A DNA stretch of 64,000 nt from Siphonodentalium dalli (GCA_032622095.1 CP136066.1:187832716-187896715); one strand, 5' to 3'; shown: positions 55,101-56,702, counted from the stretch's first letter. Notes: generated by a model from the sequence alone, not told the origin. A program made the numbers and translations.

Positions 55101-56702
55101 TTGTTTTTTTAATAGCCCGGACAATGTCGGGCTGGGTAGAGCTATCGACTTGATATTTGGTTTTTGAATAGCCCGGACAACGTCGGGCACATAAGCTAGT
55201 CTACTATATATTTTGAGACTTCCGTATATGTGTATATCCTTTATAGACTCGAAAATGGCTCGACCGATTGAGCCCAAACTTGCTATCTAAGGGTAAAAAG
55301 CCACGAGAAGTGCCATCGCACCGCTTCTGAGAACGTCCGAGCACTCCTTCACCCTTCGCCCTGCCACCGTCATTGGAATTGATGGGTTAAATGGGTTAAT
55401 GATTAAAGAGTGTTCGTATCTGCGGTGTCCTTCGCCCTGCCACAGTCGTTGGAATTGATGGGTTAATGATTAAGGAGCGTTCGTATCTGCGGTGTCATTG
55501 TTAAAGAGCGTTTATATACACGAGTATAAATACGGCTCAATAGACCGTCTCGGAAACTGGGGATATCGAGACGAAATTTCGTACTTGAAACGGGTACCCA
55601 CAAATGACCTTGGGCGATATCTCAGTCGTCAGCGGTGACATCGACATGAAATTTGTTATGTATGGTCAACTCAGGATGGGGAATATTTTTGTTGGGTTAT
55701 ATGATAGCATGCTGTCGTCGTGCCTGTACAGGGTTACCTTGTAAAACAAAAATTAATGGATCGACCAAAGCCGTGGGACCAATCCCGCCAATGGTGGGCT
55801 AATCTGCTAGTATACTATAATACACTGTGATTGAGAGATCTAAAAATGATAAATGTATACCTTAACCCTTTGAACCCTGCGATATATATCAAAAATTTTC
55901 TGCATACTAATATATTCTGCTCACAATTATTTAGTCACATGACATGAAGATCCAAAAGGCTACCTGTGAATCCAAGATGGCTGTCAAATTGACAAAAATG
56001 TCTAAAATTGTGCTTCAATTTCACTAAGAGGTCACAAATTGAAAGAATAGCGGTAATGTAAATAAAAACAAAATGATTATGAATAGATTATGAATTGATT
56101 ACAGTAATGCCCTAAATAATCGACTCCTTAACCACAGCAGAATTATGGGTAATTTTTCAGGATTTAGTCGGAATATAAGAGCTTTCCGAATAATGGCAAC
56201 AAGCCATATTTCCGACTAAATCCTGAAAAATTACCCATAATTCTGCTGTGGTTAAGGAGTCGATTATTTAGGGCATTACTGTATGTGGGACAGTAATAAC
56301 TTGTGTTCCTATTATATTGGTCACATGGTATATAAGAGTATACATTGGCCTAACAATATTTACCTTGATATTGTGGGATCCCTATGGGAGACTTGCACTG
56401 GCACAGGATTTTTAATGCTGCACCAGCACAGCTCCCGCCATGAAAGGGTTAATATTCCACAATTGGCTACTCACCAGTGAAGGCCACATTCTCGGGTATG
56501 GACCTTGGTGAGAACAAGAAGTAGCTGCCACCTGAGAACCTCGTTCCTTTGATCACAGCGATAGAGTAGTTAAAAGAAGGTGTGGCTTTCTCAAGAGCAT
56601 AATCAGCAGAGGGCCCATTGATAAACTTAGGCTCTGTCCACTGGATGTCTATAGCAGATGAATTTACTGCAGTCAGAAGTGGTCTTTCCATTCCTTCAGG
56701 GG
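911..56702 (-). CDS. USH2A: usherin-like gene, internal part: join of 22 exons (FN3, LamG x2, FN3 array)
   Basis: Twenty-two minus-strand exons join without a frame break into 1,330 codons: an FN3, two laminin G domains, then about nine FN3 domains. Each exon is bounded by AG and GT, and successive phases agree at all 21 junctions (mostly 1/1; 0/0 at three junctions and 2/2 at one). The order FN3-LamG-LamG-FN3n, and the fusion of the second LamG tail straight to a YLYRITAYNTEG strand, are what I know of usherin. Vertebrate usherin is a giant extracellular and transmembrane protein of periciliary and ankle-link complexes; its role in invertebrates is not evident from this sequence. Neither the first nor the last exon of the gene is in the window. 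Alternative: another LamG/FN3 adhesion protein, but the colinearity argues for usherin. Confidence 0.87.
1571..2012. mobile_element. palindromic MITE (GGGGYA...TACC family)
   Basis: Long terminal inverted repeats of roughly 170 bp, for example CTTTTATACTCAACAGAATA near 1710 against its complement near 1950. A TTAA lies at the left edge. Related copies are at 42954-43176 and 43250-44222. The open frame inside (1600-1866) is only the palindrome and is not a gene. Confidence 0.8.
2250..2496. mobile_element. TTAA-flanked piggyBac-like MITE, subfamily CCCTTTCTGTACTAAAT
   Basis: Ends TTAACCCTTTCTGTACTAAA and TTTAGTAAAGAAAGGGTTAA. TTAA duplication with CCC/GGG termini is the piggyBac hallmark. The inner foldback is AGATAATAAGTTCAA against TTGAACTTATTATCT. 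No transposase is present. Relatives: 20400-20640, 23634-23881, 25589-26479. Confidence 0.8.
2681..2977 (-). CDS. USH2A: usherin-like exon: one complete FN3 domain
   Basis: 297 nt, phase 1 to 1; acceptor tttttag, donor gtaagt. It is a whole FN3 in one exon: APQGIAPPTLESLTPTSVSL, SWNLPSQKNGVLTQYTIEKM, then IELRPYTVYFYRIKAATTAG and SDWSKVRTQST. Having a complete domain in one symmetric exon differs from the split domains before it. Confidence 0.92.
3539..3674 (-). CDS. USH2A: usherin-like exon: FN3 C-terminal half
   Basis: 136 nt, phase 0 to 1; acceptor ggcag, donor gtatgt. It encodes VPGNTTSYTVTELLPHTEYT, YLVEACTVIGCIVSLNSSTA and KTFQD. The VEACTVIGC strand gives the usherin-type cysteine pair. 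Confidence 0.9.
4148..4582. mobile_element. dimeric hairpin MITE
   Basis: Long inverted repeats beginning GTGACCCGCCATATC at both ends, each arm containing its own hairpin (4199-4267 and 4464-4532). A possible 5-bp duplication, CATTT, flanks it. The hairpin module is the one shared with other MITE subfamilies in this window. Confidence 0.8.
4812..4948 (-). CDS. USH2A: usherin-like exon: FN3 N-terminal half
   Basis: 137 nt, phase 1 to 0; acceptor ttccag, donor gtgagt. It encodes PEALDPPLITRVEARLMDLT, WTPPMENNGLITEYRIYEDG and SVKYS. It has the TPPxxxNGxITEY motif. It pairs with the exon at 3539-3674 to form one FN3 domain. Confidence 0.9.
5114..5321. mobile_element. TA-flanked MITE (CAGTAATGCCC family)
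   Basis: CAGTAATGCCCTAAATAATC at the left mirrors the right end; TA on both sides and CAGT termini fit Tc1/mariner. Further copies of the family are listed separately. Confidence 0.85.
5322..7091. other. intronic sequence without recognised gene
   Basis: Intron between the exons at 7092 and 4812. I see no exon, no repeat of the families named here beyond scattered short matches, and no RNA gene. The minus-strand open frames at 5346-5621 and 5587-5886 show no recognisable domain. Confidence 0.6.
7092..7231 (-). CDS. USH2A: usherin-like exon: FN3 C-terminal half
   Basis: 140 nt, phase 2 to 1; acceptor tttcag, donor gtaagc. It encodes IFGPTTTLSYKKTKLTPFTE, YQFRIVATNSIGSTTSDWAT and QTTLQD. This is a YxFRIVATNxxGS-type FN3 G-strand without cysteines. 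It is too short to stand out as an ORF, so it was found by homology and splice sites. Confidence 0.9.
7591..9016. mobile_element. pogo/Tigger-like non-autonomous DNA transposon
   Basis: Ends CAGTGAAACCTGCTTTGGGC and AACAGGTTTCACTG with TA on both sides. Subterminal GCGACCACC repeats occur at the left and GGTGGTC at the right. The size, 1.4 kb, could hold a gene, but the only longer frame (8315-8599, 94 residues) shows no DDE or HTH signature that I recognise. Confidence 0.75.
9146..9296 (-). CDS. USH2A: usherin-like exon: FN3 N-terminal half
   Basis: 151 nt, phase 1 to 2, the only phase-2 end in the set; acceptor tttcag, donor gtaggt. It encodes PDGVLSPVLVSDTSTSIRVT, WKPVGRANSLDDPFYELEFK and ETLPGSLIE. 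The phase-2 end fits the phase-2 start of the next exon (7092-7231), which supports both calls. Confidence 0.9.
10173..10305. repeat. inverted repeat with TTAGTGGT/ACCACTAA arms
   Basis: GTTACGGGATGCTTAGTGGT at the left pairs with ACCACTAAGCGCCCCGTAAC at the right, with AGGCTCAGC-type and GGCCTCAC-type inner arms. Probably a small foldback transposon; family unknown. It ends 126 bp from the exon at 10431. Confidence 0.6.
10431..10610 (-). CDS. USH2A: usherin-like exon: FN3 C-terminal half
   Basis: 180 nt, phase 1 to 1; acceptor tttcag, donor gtaagt. It encodes RGDYTTISERRNVMKTVKSE, then EWIIIYDLVPFSHYTVQINA and SNEKGFLLSKERGVDLPRG. The LVPFSHYTVQINASN strand is the FN3 E-F motif; this domain lacks the ACTxxGC cysteine pair found in its neighbours. 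Confidence 0.9.
10735..10805. mobile_element. truncated hairpin MITE
   Basis: TTAATCCTACCATGACTGGA followed by CTTCCTGAAATTTGC and a single arm of the CAATGCATTCTC hairpin, matching the left end of the element at 14670 and then breaking off. Confidence 0.5.
11221..11472. mobile_element. TTAA-flanked MITE, subfamily CCCTTTACCCAACA
   Basis: TTAACCCTTTACCCAACAGA at the left and TGTTGGGTAAAGGGTTAA at the right. It contains the 69-bp hairpin module at 11251-11319. The same subfamily occurs in the other orientation at 47044-47383. Confidence 0.85.
11976..12290 (-). CDS. USH2A: usherin-like exon: FN3 C-terminal half plus N-terminal half of next FN3
   Basis: 315 nt, phase 1 to 1; acceptor tttcag, donor gtgagt. 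It encodes KITHYILYHNGEEVVNNLTN, GLKPYSMNTFRLGACTLEGC, then AAPSGFITLEVELENPRTVK and LMWSQPYFTNGLLYYAAYFT, ending GLFYMDP. Both the ACTLEGC strand and the FTGxFYxDP end are recognisable usherin features. Confidence 0.92.
12291..13544. other. intronic sequence without recognised gene
   Basis: AT-rich intron. No exon or recognisable repeat family; the open frames here lack domains. Confidence 0.55.
13545..13935. mobile_element. hAT-like MITE with 8-bp target duplication
   Basis: Termini CAGGGGCGACGGAAG and CTTCCGGCGCCCCTG, flanked by GTCATTTG and GTCATTCG (7 of 8 identical). Long C-rich and G-rich subterminal tracts (CCCCCCTGCCCTTG) at both ends. The core is 13553-13927. Confidence 0.8.
14075..14490. 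mobile_element. TTAA-flanked MITE, subfamily CCCTTTCAGTGCC
   Basis: Ends TTAACCCTTTCAGTGCC and CTGGCACTGAAAGGGTTAA. The hairpin module is at 14126-14194. A second member is at 24463-24714. Confidence 0.85.
14667..14892. mobile_element. TTAA-type MITE with two hairpins
   Basis: Right end CATGAAAGGGTTAA; left end TAACCCTACAACTGG. Two hairpin modules separated by TTGACCTTGACC; the first has lost its loop region and the second is the GGCTCCC subtype. Confidence 0.7.
15071..15180. mobile_element. truncated CAGTAATGCCC MITE
   Basis: Left end CAGTAATGCCCTAAATAATC through CATTCATCGGAAAGCTCTCA. The right arm is absent. It ends about 40 bp from the exon at 15223. Confidence 0.7.
15223..15370 (-). CDS. 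USH2A: usherin-like exon: FN3 end and start of next FN3
   Basis: 148 nt, phase 0 to 1; acceptor tttacag, donor gtaagc. It opens ACTTGGCTASETRDAVTLES (the ACTxGGCT signature), then APNQVYPPTIESFISTEVIV and TWTEPGEPN. It completes the FN3 of the preceding exon and starts the next. A remnant of a TA-type MITE abuts the downstream (left) side. Confidence 0.9.
16063..16423 (-). repeat. 57-64-bp tandem array of exon edge plus splice donor (6 donors)
   Basis: Donor-bearing units occur at 16063, 16127, 16190, 16247, 16311 and 16371, with spacings of 64, 63, 57, 64 and 60. Each carries the end of the exon (ACATGAAAGTTCTG or a close variant) followed by gtaag or gtaaa. The most distal copy has the best donor, gtaagt, suggesting it is the original intron start. 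The glycine/histidine/proline-rich frames across it are repeat artefacts. Confidence 0.95.
16376..16563 (-). CDS. USH2A: usherin-like exon: FN3 core, 3' edge tandemly repeated
   Basis: 188 nt, phase 1 to 0; acceptor tttttag, donor gtaagc. It encodes IHDIEVKWTEPEILNGVLQR then YEVQAATNESNEFETVYNST and ITNLTAGTTYNMKVL. The last 48 nt plus the donor are repeated five more times downstream (16063-16375). The reading frame stays open to 16076. The second donor (16314-16315) is 60 nt on, so its use would add 20 residues in frame; the other copies do not match the phase of the next exon. Confidence 0.88.
16692..17226. mobile_element. hAT-like MITE, TSD TTCATTAT
   Basis: Perfect 8-bp direct repeats TTCATTAT at 16692-16699 and 17219-17226. 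The termini AAAGCCTTGAAATAGTG and CACTATTTCAAGGCTTG are inverted. Inner inverted block GAGGTCCCCAGAGGGTGAAT. No coding capacity. Confidence 0.88.
17507..17768. mobile_element. TTAA-type MITE with two hairpins
   Basis: Two hairpin modules of the GGCTCCC/GGGAGAC subtype, joined by TTACATGGTCAATGTAAATA. The outer ends CTCTTTCTTGATGGG and CCAGTCATGGAAGG are diverged. Confidence 0.75.
17877..18006 (-). CDS. USH2A: usherin-like exon: FN3 end and start of next FN3
   Basis: 130 nt, phase 0 to 1; acceptor ttgcag, donor gtgagt. It encodes VYTAYQFSLSVCNSMGCSMG, then PARSILTLQRPPDNMLPPTL and IAL. It bridges two FN3 domains, which is typical of this gene's intron pattern (introns inside domains, not between them). 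Confidence 0.9.
18556..19275 (+). mobile_element. non-autonomous Helitron
   Basis: Begins TCTATTATATATTTTGG after an A, ends CTAG before a T. The 3' hairpin CCCGGACGAAGTCGGG (19249-19264) lies 11 nt from the end. These are the Helitron rules (A|T target, 5' TC, 3' CTRR, subterminal hairpin). It contains GAGCTATCGACTTGAAATTT monomers. No Rep/helicase. Confidence 0.85.
19369..19894. mobile_element. hAT-like MITE, TSD CTTTTGAT
   Basis: Perfect 8-bp duplications CTTTTGAT at 19369-19376 and 19887-19894 flank CAAGTCTGGAAATAGTG and CACTATTTCAAGGCTTG. Same family as 16700-17218. Confidence 0.88.
19968..20113. repeat. 146-bp foldback
   Basis: Arms of about 60 bp, AATATACGCATAGTGTTTCT against its complement near 20100, with a short loop near GAGCTTCAGTGAG. 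It is followed by two tandem copies of about 83 bp (20115-20280) containing AACACTTTTCCGTTCAAATT. Confidence 0.85.
20115..20280. repeat. two tandem copies of about 83 bp
   Basis: Both copies run TTTATGCCAYGATCTTTACA through TGGAGAAAGTTTAATCCACT with only a few differences. They abut the foldback and share its AAGTTTAATCCACT motif, so the two are probably one element. Confidence 0.8.
20400..20640. mobile_element. degenerate TTAA-type MITE
   Basis: Left end ACTAAAGCATCATTGATGAG, foldback AGATAATAAGTTCAACAAA near 20440, right end GAATCGAAAGGGTTAA. Member of the 2254 subfamily. Confidence 0.55.
20708..20890. mobile_element. TA-flanked MITE (CAGTAATGCCC family)
   Basis: CATTAATGCCCTAAGTAATC at the left against its complement GATTACTTAGGGTATTACTG at the right, TA on both sides. 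Confidence 0.8.
20978..21406. mobile_element. hAT-like MITE, TSD CATATTCT
   Basis: Perfect 8-bp duplications CATATTCT at 20978-20985 and 21399-21406. The termini CATGCCTTAAAATAATG and CTATTTAAAGGCTTG are slightly diverged. It ends about 50 bp left of the exon at 21455. Confidence 0.88.
21455..21624 (-). CDS. USH2A: usherin-like exon: FN3 N-terminal half
   Basis: 170 nt, phase 1 to 0; acceptor ttccag, donor gttagt. It encodes PEGIKEVEANKGGTWLNVRW, then TPPAHPNGIITGYVLHMEGI and ends GGEMEFNISGLQ. The TPPxxPNGxIxxY motif is characteristic of usherin FN3 repeats. The downstream exon starts VYTAYQFSLSVC, completing GLQVYTAY. Confidence 0.9.
21654..21802. mobile_element. TA-flanked MITE (CAGTAATGCCC family)
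   Basis: CAGTAGTGCCCTAATTAATC and GGGCACTACTG with TA both sides. It starts only 30 bp upstream of the acceptor of the exon ending at 21624. Confidence 0.8.
21846..22453. mobile_element. foldback element interrupted by a hAT-like MITE
   Basis: The outer arms GTTTGAATACCAAAATATC and GGTATTCAAAC pair across the element, as do the inner GTCTGGAAAGAAATA and TATTTCTTTCCAGAC. A hAT-like MITE (21950-22421; CAAGTCTGAATTTAGTG ... CAGGCTTG) sits inside, flanked by GACAAGAA and GACAAACA (6 of 8). Confidence 0.65.
23041..23568. mobile_element. TA-flanked MITE (CCTTACTCGTATTTAAA family)
   Basis: CCTTACTCGTATTTAAATTC at the left, GAATTTAAATACGAGTAAGG at the right, TA on both sides. The TIRs continue with CGCGC and GCGCG blocks. 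Confidence 0.8.
23634..23881. mobile_element. TTAA-flanked MITE, subfamily CCCTTTATATACTGAAT
   Basis: TTAACCCTTTATATACTGAA and TTTAGTATAGAAAGGATTAA. Its right TTAA is also the left TTAA of the next element, so two TTAA-type elements sit back to back. Confidence 0.75.
23878..24090. mobile_element. two-hairpin MITE, right end lost
   Basis: Left end TTAATCATTTCATGACAGGA, then two GGCTCCC-type hairpins. The second hairpin breaks at about 24090, where AGAGAATGTATT runs into AAGTCACCCTCC, the beginning of the 107-bp tandem unit. Confidence 0.7.
24078..24398 (-). repeat. 107-bp tandem array: MITE hairpin end, intron start, splice donor, exon edge (3 copies)
   Basis: GAAGAGAATGTATTAAGTCA starts at 24078, 24185 and 24292, period exactly 107, nearly identical. 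Each unit has 44 nt of intron ending in the donor (cttac on plus) and 63 nt of exon end. The donors are at 24120-24121, 24227-24228 and 24334-24335. Near identity suggests recent duplication or an assembly repeat. Confidence 0.95.
24336..24446 (-). CDS. USH2A: usherin-like exon: FN3 C-terminal half, flanked by TE and duplicated donors
   Basis: 111 nt, phase 1 to 1, symmetric. It encodes TLATIPNTNYTITLLACTSG then SCTESEEKAKIVTPEE, the YTxxLxACTSGxCTxS strand pair. Donor gtaaga, acceptor gattttag. Two oddities: a TTAA-flanked MITE ends 16 bp upstream of the acceptor, and the last 63 exonic bases with the donor occur in three tandem 107-bp copies (24078-24398). Reading past the exon-proximal donor meets a TAA stop, so only the proximal donor gives a long protein. 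Skipping the exon would preserve frame. Confidence 0.88.
24463..24714. mobile_element. TTAA-flanked MITE 16 bp from a splice acceptor
   Basis: TTAACCCTTTGAGTGCCAGG and CTGGCACTCAAAGGGTTAA. It contains the hairpin module at about 24596-24662. Only 16 bp separate its TTAA from the exon at 24446, so the acceptor's polypyrimidine/branch region must partly lie in the element. Confidence 0.88.
25276..25452 (-). CDS. USH2A: usherin-like exon: FN3 N-terminal half
   Basis: 177 nt, phase 1 to 1; acceptor ttcag, donor gtaggt. It encodes PTGVYPPYAQVVSGYMTYAN, then WSLPQSTSGLLSKYILRVFN and EVWANSTDIVFTNTEVTE. It has the PxGVxPP start, the core Trp and the tyrosine of strand C typical of usherin FN3 repeats. 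The second half is the next exon (24336-24446). Confidence 0.9.
25589..26479. mobile_element. TTAA-flanked MITE split by a nested hAT-like MITE
   Basis: TTAACCCTCTCTATACTAAA and GAAAGGGTTAA. Interrupted at 26164-26465 by CAAGTCTGAGTTTAGTG ... ACTAAACTCAGGCTTG, flanked by perfect ATAGAAAG duplications (26156-26163 and 26466-26473). The hAT-like insertion is therefore younger than the host element. Confidence 0.88.
26532..26744. mobile_element. hAT-like MITE, degraded
   Basis: TAAGCCTTGAAATAGTG at the left and CAAGGCTTG at the right, flanked by GATACCGT and GATACTGT (7 of 8). The right arm is shortened by an internal deletion. Confidence 0.7.
27101..27181 (-). CDS. USH2A: usherin-like exon: FN3 F-G strands after LamG 2
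   Basis: Smallest exon: 81 nt, phase 1 to 1, divisible by three. It encodes YLYRITAYNTEGWTTSAWGY then GKTKEG, the closing half of an FN3 domain. Acceptor tttcag and donor gtaatt; the donor is non-optimal. Because it is small, symmetric and sits after a 10.8-kb repeat-rich intron, it is a plausible candidate for variable inclusion; that is inference. Confidence 0.83.
27249..27390. mobile_element. CAGTAATGCCC-family MITE, internally deleted
   Basis: Variant left end TAGTAATGGCCTAAATAATC, intact right end AATTATTTAGGGCATTACTG. Lies just upstream of the 81-nt exon. Confidence 0.7.
28003..28665. mobile_element. element with inverted ends made of palindromic units
   Basis: The left end TGGCTAGAGTACCACATACA resembles the complement of the right end near 28665. 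Inside, units such as GCTAAAGTAC...GTACTTTAGC are themselves palindromes and repeat four or more times (28030-28190). Family unknown. Confidence 0.6.
28690..29720. repeat. about 160-bp monomer repeats (CATAACTCTGGTGAAAATTG type)
   Basis: Imperfect monomers containing CATAACTCTGGTGAAAATTG, TTCGAACTTGACCTGT, ACCAACTTTGGTTCAGATCA and GTTATCGGTCGGAAACC recur several times. Related arrays are at 27720-27960, 37560-37880, 46020-46760 and 62740-63530. They resemble the core-repeat elements known from bivalves (pearl-like); that label is inference. Confidence 0.7.
30147..30918 (-). mobile_element. non-autonomous Helitron, minus strand
   Basis: Inverted relative of 18556-19275: CTAG end at 30147-30150 with the hairpin CCCGACTTCGTCCGGG behind it, and the TC start at 30918, with A and T flanking as expected. 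The open frames inside are not genes. Confidence 0.83.
31220..34450. other. GC-richer block, probable unclassified transposon
   Basis: Base composition rises clearly against the surrounding intron. It contains two diverged tandem copies of about 240 bp (32245-32480 and 32480-32725) sharing CTGAGGTACCTATGTATCAC and AGCTGCGCCCA. Short frames on both strands (31451-31687 minus, 31747-32025 plus, 33377-33571 minus) read like eroded coding sequence, but I recognise no reverse transcriptase, integrase or recombinase motif. Confidence 0.35.
35223..35382. repeat. 160-bp foldback
   Basis: AGTGTAATCAATTAGTTCCG at the left pairs with CCAATTGATTACTCT at the right, and GGCGAGAGAGG with CGTCTCTCGCC. The loop carries its own hairpin GTGCGCTAACGCGCAC. 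Confidence 0.85.
35995..36800. repeat. two diverged direct copies about 540 bp apart
   Basis: ACGAGAATCGAATCATG near 36000 and ACGAGAATCAAACCATG near 36553, followed in both by AATGACACTA, a GATAAAC block, CAACTT and ACAACA/CAAAGTATT. Possibly two copies of one dispersed repeat or LTR-like ends; no internal coding evidence. Confidence 0.5.
37941..38144 (-). CDS. USH2A: usherin-like exon: LamG 2 end and start of truncated FN3
   Basis: 204 nt, phase 1 to 1; acceptor ttgtag, donor gtgagt. It opens FGGCIRELRIGVLEIDTG (LamG C-terminal signature), passes LDGCPMYRTGRDTC, and ends NKTVDAGLQPYS. That last piece is the FN3 E-F strand motif (GLxPYxxY) and is completed by DYLYRITAYNTEG in the next exon, 10.8 kb away. 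The join is direct; no exon between is needed. Confidence 0.9.
38437..38570. mobile_element. CAGTAATGCCC-family MITE
   Basis: CAGTAATGCCCTAAATAATC and AATTATTTAGGGCATTACTG with TA on both sides; part of the left arm is deleted. Confidence 0.8.
39060..40130. repeat. degenerate TTCAAGGGTNTTCAAGG motif clusters
   Basis: ATTCAAGGGTATTCCAGG and relatives recur at 39085-39180 and 39985-40130. Possibly the two ends of one element with the MITE at 39215 inside; low confidence. Confidence 0.35.
39213..39385. mobile_element. CAGTAATGCCC-family MITE
   Basis: CAGTAATGCTCTAAGTAATC and GATTACTTACAGCATTACTG with flanking TA; both long arms are retained. Confidence 0.8.
41309..41725 (-). CDS. USH2A: usherin-like exon: LamG 2, main part
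   Basis: Largest exon here: 417 nt, phase 1 to 1; acceptor ttgcag, donor gtatgt. It holds nearly a whole LamG: FSVLPFETFDGGKDFKVQFA, then RTELKNGLMFFAHGNENVYV, then NGQLIFEFSDGK, then FCNGHWWELEFSKSGQ, and SSKLYLGGVPFDSKA. The Asp/His-Trp and LYLGGVP signatures are all present. LamG 1 is cut into five exons while LamG 2 uses two, which helps when comparing gene structures. Confidence 0.93.
41770..42399. repeat. AGTAAGCCC tandem repeats, probable transposon
   Basis: Three 23-bp units, CCATGAGTAAGCCCGGTATA-type, at 41775-41850, and about three units of roughly 49 bp (GGGCTTATCCTCAGG, ACGCGTGTATACAGTA) at 42230-42395. The two arrays have related motifs in opposite orientation and may be subterminal repeats of one element. 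Confidence 0.5.
42400..42851. mobile_element. hAT-like MITE
   Basis: CAGGCCCCAAGCTTGG at the left and CTAGCTTGGGCCCTG at the right. Flanks TATACAGT and TATAAGGT (6 of 8). Confidence 0.6.
42950..43180. mobile_element. TTAA-flanked MITE (AGGGGTACTG family)
   Basis: TTAAAGGGGTACTG and CAGTACCCCTTTAA with internal ATACTCAACAGAATATATGC; a shorter relative of 1571-2012. The TTAA flank on both sides points to a piggyBac-like origin. Confidence 0.75.
43250..44222. mobile_element. AGGGGTACTG-family MITE interrupted by a hAT-like element
   Basis: MITE right half at 43255-43305 and 44170-44222. Between them lies 43306-44169 with ends CAGGGTTTCCGTTATACC and AGTGGAAACCCTG. Flanking bases GTATAAT occur on both sides. 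The insert's frames (43568-43777 plus, 43778-44047 minus) are unrecognised. Confidence 0.7.
45296..45409. mobile_element. CAGTAATGCCC-family MITE, right half
   Basis: GAGAGCTTTCCGATGAATGG through GATTATTTAGGGCATTACTG, then TA. The left arm is absent. It lies about 50 bp downstream of the exon at 45459. Confidence 0.75.
45459..45636 (-). CDS. USH2A: usherin-like exon: LamG 1, C-terminal segment
   Basis: 178 nt, phase 0 to 1; acceptor tttgtag, donor gttagt. It opens IIRQGFSGCVRDIEMLHQ, the canonical LamG end (GFxGCIRxIxxN), and continues to FEWDGCPAELDNGIHFLGK, with the disulfide-paired cysteine in WDGCP. The last residues lead straight into the second LamG in the next exon. Confidence 0.9.
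46020..46760. repeat. about 160-bp monomer repeats with conserved terminal GGGGACAATTAT
   Basis: Four or so monomers with GGCAAATTCTAAGTCGACAA, CATAACTCTGG and ACCTGTATTTTCATGTGA, ending in GGACACCACTGATTTCCATA and GGGGACAATTATGG. The same terminus occurs at about 63480-63535. Confidence 0.7.
47044..47384. mobile_element. TTAA-flanked MITE, subfamily CCCTTTACCCAACA
   Basis: TTAACCCTTTACCCAACAAA and TGTTGGGTAAAGGGTTAA. It is an inverted relative of 11225-11468 but carries two hairpin modules joined by TTTATATATATTTTTAATG, whereas the other has one. Confidence 0.85.
47436..47554 (-). CDS. USH2A: usherin-like exon: LamG 1, fourth segment
   Basis: 119 nt, phase 1 to 0; acceptor caacag, donor gtatat (a weaker donor than most here). 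It encodes NSTKPCASGNIIGNNSGLYV, then GGLPADYAIRRIIKDDRAQ. GLYVGGLP is the LamG LYIGGVP signature. A hAT-like MITE (47585 onward) begins only about 30 bp upstream of the acceptor. Confidence 0.88.
47585..47960. mobile_element. hAT-like MITE, right end eroded
   Basis: CAAGCCTGGAAATAGTG at the left; GGTCCCCAGAGGG and CCCTCTGGGGACC blocks inside; right end CACTATTCAAAAGTGAC diverged and no clean target duplication seen. Confidence 0.6.
48124..48301 (+). pseudogene. coding-like plus-strand fragment, unknown
   Basis: After a good acceptor (gaaatttcag) the plus strand reads SLYASQANVIFDIAGTKVKY then EDKWSDWEQDHLPQG and a Pro/Asp-rich stretch, 57 residues or so, then a TTAA-type MITE (48301-48562). 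The pre-insertion sequence would stop soon after. It opposes the host gene and lies in its intron. It could be a nested gene's exon, a captured gene fragment or chance; I recognise no family. Confidence 0.3.
48301..48562. mobile_element. TTAA-flanked MITE with two hairpins
   Basis: TTAACCCTTTCATGATGGGA and CCAGTCATGGAAGGGTTAA. Two GGCTCCC/GGCTCTC-type hairpins joined by TTACAAGGTCGCAGC. It is inserted at the end of the coding-like fragment. Confidence 0.82.
48715..48839 (+). pseudogene. coding-like plus-strand fragment, unknown
   Basis: Acceptor tgtttttcag, then EVIRLIHTNKNNSVADLRIR, RQVTSNSACESNVTIGGNCQ and F. It has a secreted-protein look (Asn sequons, two Cys, a basic RIRR site) but no identified domain. 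The possible donor after TTCAAAG is weak (gtcatt). Its proximity to the fragment at 48124 suggests they may belong together. Confidence 0.3.
49002..49168. repeat. 167-bp near-perfect foldback
   Basis: Two 74-nt arms (49002-49075 and 49095-49168) around a 19-nt loop. Pairing is almost perfect except for one position and a four-base CGAG/CTCG difference. Confidence 0.93.
50067..50207. repeat. 141-bp foldback
   Basis: Arms start ATACGATAATAGCATAGTGT and end with the complement; the loop region is TTTTTCGCGACGAGCGAAAA. Similar in design to the foldback at 19968. Confidence 0.9.
50208..53440. other. intronic sequence, no gene recognised
   Basis: Part of the intron between LamG exons. A GC-richer patch at about 51300-52130 reads like eroded coding or retroelement sequence, but no motif could be named. 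AT microsatellite-like stretches occur around 52480-52620. Confidence 0.5.
53441..53566 (-). CDS. USH2A: usherin-like exon: LamG 1, third segment
   Basis: 126 nt, phase 1 to 1; acceptor tttcag, donor gtaaga. It encodes CANIVTTTNDEGIIYNDNHW followed by HYMYVLRTGKDAYLEVDKLY. The NDNHWHYMYVLR motif corresponds to the LamG DGxWHxVxVxR signature, and YLEVDK to the following VD strand. Confidence 0.88.
54003..54140 (-). CDS. USH2A: usherin-like exon: LamG 1, second segment
   Basis: 138 nt, phase 1 to 1, acceptor ttttag and donor gttaga. It encodes IRLWFKMSRSQRYGMLVFAA then FFVLQFKRGRPVFVYDPQ. This is the classical LamG beta-strand pattern (FxFRT-like strand, GxLLF-like strand, then a ligand-facing strand). 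Its 5' edge with the acceptor is repeated 95 bp further upstream (see 54199-54255). Confidence 0.88.
54199..54255 (-). repeat. duplicate of an exon 5' edge with its splice acceptor
   Basis: CTCTGTGATCGGGACATCTT occurs at 54104 (inside the LamG exon) and at 54199, 95 bp apart, each followed by the acceptor block CCTAAAATAATCA. The upstream copy reads LWFKMSRSQS before diverging and reaches a stop. Confidence 0.85.
54262..55199 (+). mobile_element. two Helitron-like units, head to tail
   Basis: TC starts at 54262 and 54638 (TCTCMTATATATTTTGAAGA-like), each preceded by A; CTAG end at 55199. The 3' hairpin CCCGGACAACGTCGGG is seen near both ends. Inside, a monomer of about 124 bp (GAGCTATCGACTTGAAATTT ... 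GCGCATGCGCAGACGAGATC) recurs. Confidence 0.78.
55200..55810 (+). mobile_element. third Helitron unit
   Basis: Starts TCTACTATATATTTTGAG directly after the CTAG of the preceding unit; ends CTAG before T. 3' hairpin CCCGCCAATGGTGGG, 10 or so nt from the end. Distinct internal sequence, so a different subfamily. Confidence 0.8.
56100..56283. mobile_element. CAGTAATGCCC-family MITE
   Basis: Well-preserved copy: CAGTAATGCCCTAAATAATC and GATTATTTAGGGCATTACTG with TA both sides; long arms pair nearly perfectly. Confidence 0.87.
56330..56452. mobile_element. degenerate two-hairpin TTAA-type MITE
   Basis: Right end GCACCAGCACAGCTC and CATGAAAGGGTTAA. The hairpins are largely lost. It ends about 25 bp from the exon at 56475. 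Confidence 0.6.
56475..56702 (-). CDS. USH2A: usherin-like exon: FN3 domain leading into first LamG
   Basis: Most 5' exon recognised. The acceptor is tacag and the donor is gtgagt; 228 nt, phase 1 to 1. It begins PEGMERPLLTAV, carries the FN3 tryptophan in IDIQWTEPKFINGP, then lacks a normal FN3 second half and runs into FSPRSIPENVAFT, the opening strand of a laminin G domain. The FN3-to-LamG transition inside one exon fits usherin. No earlier exon was found in the remaining 7.3 kb to the right, so the upstream intron is long or includes the assembly gap. Confidence 0.85.
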